From Chitinophagia bacterium (lineage in GTDB: Bacteria > Bacteroidota > Bacteroidia > Chitinophagales > Chitinophagaceae), in contig RGMU01000051.1 of NCBI GenBank assembly GCA_010021705.1, forward strand, positions 1 through 9,181: a stretch of 9,181 nucleotides of DNA, written 5' to 3'. Below are positions 6,807 through 9,181 of this stretch, in pieces. The translations under genes were made by a program, and so were the position numbers. The notes beneath the pieces were generated by a model that had not been told where the DNA came from, did not search any database, and saw only the letters and a list, made by a program, of their open reading frames with translations. Each line of letters opens with the position of its first letter. Position 1 is the first letter of the stretch.

Positions 6807-7520
6807 TTAAGAGCTAACTACCGTACCAATAGACTGCCCTACAACCACGCGAAGCAAATTACCGGTTTGGTTCATATCAAACACAATAATCGGTAAATCG
6901 TTTTCTTTGCAAAGCGTGAAAGCGGTCATGTCCATCACTTTTAAGTTTTGGGCAATTACTTGGTCAAACGTTAATTTTTCGTAACGCTTGGCAGTAGGGT
7001 CTTTTTCTGGGTCGGCAGAGTAAATACCATCTACGCGTGTACCCTTTAATATAATGTCGGCTTTTATTTCAATGGCACGGAGGCTACCAGCGGTATCGGT
7101 AGTAAAGTATGGGTTGCCCGTACCGGCTCCAAAAATCACTACCCGACCCTTTTCTAAATGTCTCATAGCGCGCCTTCTGATGTAAGGTTCGGCTACTTGC
7201 TCCATTTTTATGGCACTTAGCAGCCTTGTGTTTACGCCCACTTTCTCTAATGCAGCCTGCAATGCCATACCGTTGATAACTGTAGCCAGCATACCCATAT
7301 AGTCGCCTTGAGCGCGCTCTATGCCCGTTTGTTGTTCATTCATGCCCCGGTATATGTTGCCCCCGCCTATCACTATTGCCACCTGCACGCCTACATTCGT
7401 AATTTCCTTAATTTCTTGGGCATATTGGTCAAGCATGTGTGGGTCAATGCCATAACTCTTTTCGCCCATTAGCGATTCGCCGGATAGCTTTAATAATATT
7501 CTGCTGTATTTAGGAAGCAT
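6807..7520 (-). CDS. pyrH: UMP kinase (uridylate kinase)
   Basis: PyrH phosphorylates UMP to UDP with ATP in pyrimidine nucleotide synthesis; it is a cytoplasmic hexamer of the amino-acid-kinase fold. I start it at the ATG at 7518-7520, giving 237 residues, the family's normal length. From there KLSGESLMG (11-19), IGGGNIYRG (51-59), GDYMGMLATVIN (72-83), GAGTGNPYFTTDTA (131-144) and DGIYSADP (164-171) lie at the expected places. The frame is open to an ATG at 7584-7586, but the extra 22 residues are unlike PyrH and a promoter-like box lies inside that stretch. In many bacteria pyrH is followed by frr (ribosome recycling factor); here its stop is 13 bases from the convergent rocD stop, so it is monocistronic on this evidence. 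All key motifs are intact. Confidence 0.96.
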   Translation of the reverse strand: MLPKYSRILLKLSGESLMGEKSYGIDPHMLDQYAQEIKEITNVGVQVAIVIGGGNIYRGMNEQQTGIERAQGDYMGMLATVINGMALQAALEKVGVNTRLLSAIKMEQVAEPYIRRRAMRHLEKGRVVIFGAGTGNPYFTTDTAGSLRAIEIKADIILKGTRVDGIYSADPEKDPTAKRYEKLTFDQVIAQNLKVMDMTAFTLCKENDLPIIVFDMNQTGNLLRVVVGQSIGTVVSS

Positions 7521-7553
7521 AAGTTGGAACGGAAAACGTTTTGATTTGGTGTG

Positions 7554-7561
7554 CAAAGAAA
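7554..7561 (-). promoter_or_regulatory. pyrH: Possible -7 box for pyrH
   Basis: On the minus strand this reads TTTCTTTG, one mismatch from TAnnTTTG. It lies 33 bases before the ATG at 7520 and downstream of the alternative ATG at 7586, which supports the shorter pyrH start. Pattern only. Confidence 0.35.
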
Positions 7562-7634
7562 TAAAAAAAATTTGGCAATTTATCATGTAGCGGTGTAAAA
7601 GGTTGTGAGCAGTGCTTTATATTATGCTATTTTG

Positions 7635-7648
7635 CCGGTAGGCACCGG
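7635..7648. repeat. Short inverted repeat in the pyrH / lipoprotein intergenic region
   Basis: CCGGT (7635-7639), a four-base spacer and ACCGG (7644-7648) form a perfect five-base-pair inverted repeat in an otherwise AT-rich divergent intergenic region. A run of seven T follows at 7659-7665, but too far for a convincing terminator. It could be a protein-binding site or chance. Confidence 0.3.
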
Positions 7649-7701
7649 TTATGGGCAGTTTTTTTGGGAAAAAAGATAAAAGAATAAACTAATTACGTAC
7701 A

Positions 7702-7733
7702 TTTGGCAAAAAAATAGTAGATTAGCCCCTTTG
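7702..7733 (+). promoter_or_regulatory. Possible promoter of the EGF-like lipoprotein gene
   Basis: TTTG at 7702-7705 and TTTG at 7730-7733 are 24 bases apart, close to the Bacteroidota -33/-7 layout, although the TA of the -7 box is replaced by CC (CCCCTTTG). The ATG at 7745 follows 11 bases later, implying a very short leader. Confidence 0.4.
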
Positions 7734-7744
7734 AAACAATAAAT

Positions 7745-8242
7745 ATGAACGTAAAAAACCTTCTTATTGGGTGCATTATAGCTGTTGCTTCTATTTATGC
7801 AGCCACCCTTTATACATCATGTAAAAAAGATAAATGCAACGATGTGGTATGCGTAAACGGAGGCTACTGCGATGGCGGACATTGCGTTTGCCCCACCGGC
7901 TACGAGGGAGATAGCTGCCAAGTGTATAGCCGTAACAAATGGTTAGGTAACTACAATGGCGGTGATAGCTGTACCGGTCCTGGTGAAAGAGGATATAACA
8001 TTTTGTTCTTAGCGAATCTTAAAAACCCGGTTCAAATGGTGATGAAGGGTATATTGGGCACCATGAACGACAGTGCTATATGCACTATGGTGGCAAACGA
8101 TTCTTTTGTGTTTAACGGTGCAAACAACAGTACTACCTACAGAGGCTACGGTAAAATTCGTTTAGACTCACTAAAGATGAAATATACCGTTCAGTCAGAC
8201 ACTGTGAACTACTCTTGCAAGTATCTTGGGCTTAAATATTAG
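7745..8242 (+). CDS. Small lipoprotein with an EGF-like domain
   Basis: The 165-residue product has a signal helix (about residues 5-20) and a lipobox-like LYTSC, with Cys26 followed by KKDK, a common lipoprotein start in this phylum. Residues 31-58 are an EGF-like module with six cysteines (31, 36, 42, 47, 49, 58) and the typical NGGYC and CPTGYEGDSC elements, expected to form three disulfides outside the cytoplasm. Residues about 66-165 lack known motifs but begin KWLGNYNGGDSC and alternate polar and hydrophobic residues, suggesting a beta-barrel or sandwich; three further cysteines are present (76, 113, 159). The function is unknown; similar lipoproteins are usually cell-surface proteins of undetermined role. 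It has its own promoter-like boxes and a terminator hairpin about 55 bases after the stop, so it is probably a single-gene unit. Confidence 0.85.
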   Translation: MNVKNLLIGCIIAVASIYAATLYTSCKKDKCNDVVCVNGGYCDGGHCVCPTGYEGDSCQVYSRNKWLGNYNGGDSCTGPGERGYNILFLANLKNPVQMVMKGILGTMNDSAICTMVANDSFVFNGANNSTTYRGYGKIRLDSLKMKYTVQSDTVNYSCKYLGLKY

Positions 8243-8287
8243 CGTTAAGCAGCTACTACCATAGCCTTTTCTTAATTAGTTTTGGCT

Positions 8288-8295
8288 TATCTTTG
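8288..8295 (+). promoter_or_regulatory. prfA: Bacteroidota -7 box (TATCTTTG), candidate prfA promoter
   Basis: TATCTTTG matches TAnnTTTG exactly; TTTT at 8267-8270 could stand in for the -33 box. It would give a leader of about 70 bases for prfA. It is immediately followed by the terminator hairpin at 8296, so its use needs that hairpin to be bypassed or incompletely transcribed. Confidence 0.4.
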
Positions 8296-8321
8296 CAGCC
8301 CTTTCAAGGGGCTGTATTTTT
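8296..8321 (+). terminator. Rho-independent terminator after the EGF-like lipoprotein gene
   Basis: CAGCCC (8296-8301) pairs with GGGCTG (8309-8314); T8302-G8308 and T8303-A8307 can extend the stem to eight pairs around a three-base loop. The stem is followed by TATTTTT. Its position 53 bases after the stop at 8242 fits termination of the lipoprotein transcript. Confidence 0.65.
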
Positions 8322-8350
8322 GTTTATATAAGCCCCCATTATAAATTTTG
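8319..8350 (+). promoter_or_regulatory. prfA: Second candidate prfA promoter
   Basis: TTTG at 8319-8322 and TTTG at 8347-8350, 24 bases apart, resemble a -33/-7 pair; the downstream box reads AAATTTTG, so it lacks the TA. It lies beyond the terminator and would leave a leader of about 20 bases before the ATG at 8372. Weaker in sequence but better placed than the box at 8288. Confidence 0.25.
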
Positions 8351-8371
8351 TTTCAACAATCATAAGCCTCC

Positions 8372-9181
8372 ATGCTGGATAAATTAGAAGCCATTAATGC
8401 CCGTTTTATAGACTTGGGTATAGCTCTTACCAACCCCGAAGTGGTAAACGACAACAAGCGTTTTTCGCAAGTTAGTCGCGAGTATAGAAAATTAGAACGC
8501 ATTGTAGTGGTGCATAATACCTATAAAAAATGCTTGGAAAGCATAGATTTTGCCAAAGAAGTGTTAGAGACCGAAAGCGATGGCGAATTGCGCACCTTAG
8601 CCAAAGATGACTTGGAAACGCTGTTGGTGGAAAGAGAAAAATTGGAAGAAGAAATTAGAAACCTACTCATTCCCAAAGACCCGCAAGATGAAAAGAACGC
8701 CATTATTGAAGTGAGAGCCGGTACCGGTGGCGATGAAGCAAGCATATTTGCCGGAGACCTGCTGCGGATGTACACCCGCTATTGCGAAAGAAAGGGCTGG
8801 AAACTTGCCATAGTGTCGGAAACGGAGGGGACGGTAGGTGGATTTAAGGAGGTGCAGTTAGAAGTGCAAGGCGAAGATGTGTATGGCATATTGAAGTTTG
8901 AAAGCGGTGTGCACCGCGTGCAGCGCGTACCCGCTACCGAAGCCAGCGGACGCGTGCACACAAGTGCCGCCACCGTTGCCGTGATGCCGGAAGCCGAAGA
9001 AGTGGATTTTGAACTCAAAGAAAGCGACCTGAAAATGGAAACGGCACGCAGCGGCGGCGCAGGCGGGCAGAATGTAAACAAAGTAGAAACCAAAGTAATA
9101 TTAACCCACATTCCCACCGGAACAGTGATAACCTGCCAAACAGAGCGCAATCAGCTTGGCAACCGCGAAAAAGCCACTGCC
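8372..9181 (+). CDS. prfA: Peptide chain release factor 1 (3' end beyond window)
   Basis: The first 270 codons of release factor 1, which recognises UAA and UAG stop codons and triggers release of the finished peptide from the ribosome. An N-terminal coiled-coil domain (about residues 1-100) is followed by EVRAGTGGDEASIFAGDL (113-130), the family signature. Next is QRVPATEASGRVHTSAATVAV (184-204), in which Pro187-Ala188-Thr189 is the PxT anticodon-like tripeptide of RF1 (RF2 has SPF). The peptide-release loop SGGAGGQNVNK (227-237) carries the GGQ motif at 231-233, whose Gln is normally methylated by PrmC. The family is about 355-360 residues long, so about 90 codons lie outside. The frame is intact to the last base. 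The start at 8372 gives the usual N-terminus (MLDKLEAI). GC is clearly higher here: 74 of 120 in 8881-9000. Confidence 0.97.
   Translation, partial: MLDKLEAINARFIDLGIALTNPEVVNDNKRFSQVSREYRKLERIVVVHNTYKKCLESIDFAKEVLETESDGELRTLAKDDLETLLVEREKLEEEIRNLLIPKDPQDEKNAIIEVRAGTGGDEASIFAGDLLRMYTRYCERKGWKLAIVSETEGTVGGFKEVQLEVQGEDVYGILKFESGVHRVQRVPATEASGRVHTSAATVAVMPEAEEVDFELKESDLKMETARSGGAGGQNVNKVETKVILTHIPTGTVITCQTERNQLGNREKATA

Noticed and set aside
6798..6813. CTCTT/AAGAG inverted repeat between rocD and pyrH as a shared terminator
   Set aside because: The stem is only five pairs, overlaps the pyrH stop codon and has no T-tract on either strand.
8323..8345. TTTATA/TATAAA hairpin with a C-rich loop in the prfA leader as a riboswitch-like element
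   Set aside because: Six A-T pairs with an 11-base loop are too weak, and there is no known riboswitch signature.
8521..9150. Minus-strand open frames opposite prfA (Ser/Thr/Pro-rich)
   Set aside because: The plus strand is an unmistakable release factor 1; low-complexity antisense frames are expected there.

Overview
The window looks like chromosomal DNA of a member of the phylum Bacteroidota, probably near the Chitinophagales/Sphingobacteriales. The signs are -7 boxes of the TAnnTTTG type ahead of several genes, no Shine-Dalgarno sequences, short lipoproteins with a 'TSCKK' lipobox, one of them carrying an EGF-like module, and protein sequences typical of that phylum. The order is inferred from style, not from a marker search.

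Left end (1-956): a minus-strand fragment of a family 2 glycosyltransferase runs off the left edge. It ends abruptly near position 194, where a plus-strand gene for an AT-rich, YD-repeat-like protein without a signal peptide takes over. Both genes seem to lack their 5' ends, as expected if a deletion removed the middle of a divergent gene pair, or if the assembly is chimeric.

Surface-polysaccharide block (1050-4367): three co-directional, closely spaced genes encode a Gfo/Idh/MocA sugar dehydrogenase, a two-domain lipoprotein of unknown function, and a WcaJ-type polyprenyl-phosphate sugar-1-phosphate transferase that would start glycan synthesis on the inner membrane. They are probably one operon. 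The dehydrogenase could make or modify a nucleotide sugar, the transferase loads a sugar phosphate on the lipid carrier, and the lipoprotein may bind or handle glycan outside the cytoplasm; this last role is inference.

Middle (4406-6793): an Rpn/PD-(D/E)XK-type nuclease gene with a strikingly regular heptad-repeat tail and its own -7 box, then rocD (ornithine aminotransferase) with a -7 box only four bases before its ATG.

Right (6807-9181): pyrH (UMP kinase) on the minus strand, convergent with rocD; a divergent intergenic region; an EGF-like lipoprotein; a terminator that abuts a promoter-like box; and the first 270 codons of prfA (release factor 1), which runs off the right edge.

I see no tRNA, rRNA, CRISPR array, complete insertion sequence or phage module. 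Most of the window is ordinary. The points most worth a second look are the left-end junction, the lipoprotein in the polysaccharide block, and the promoter/leader arrangements of rocD and prfA.
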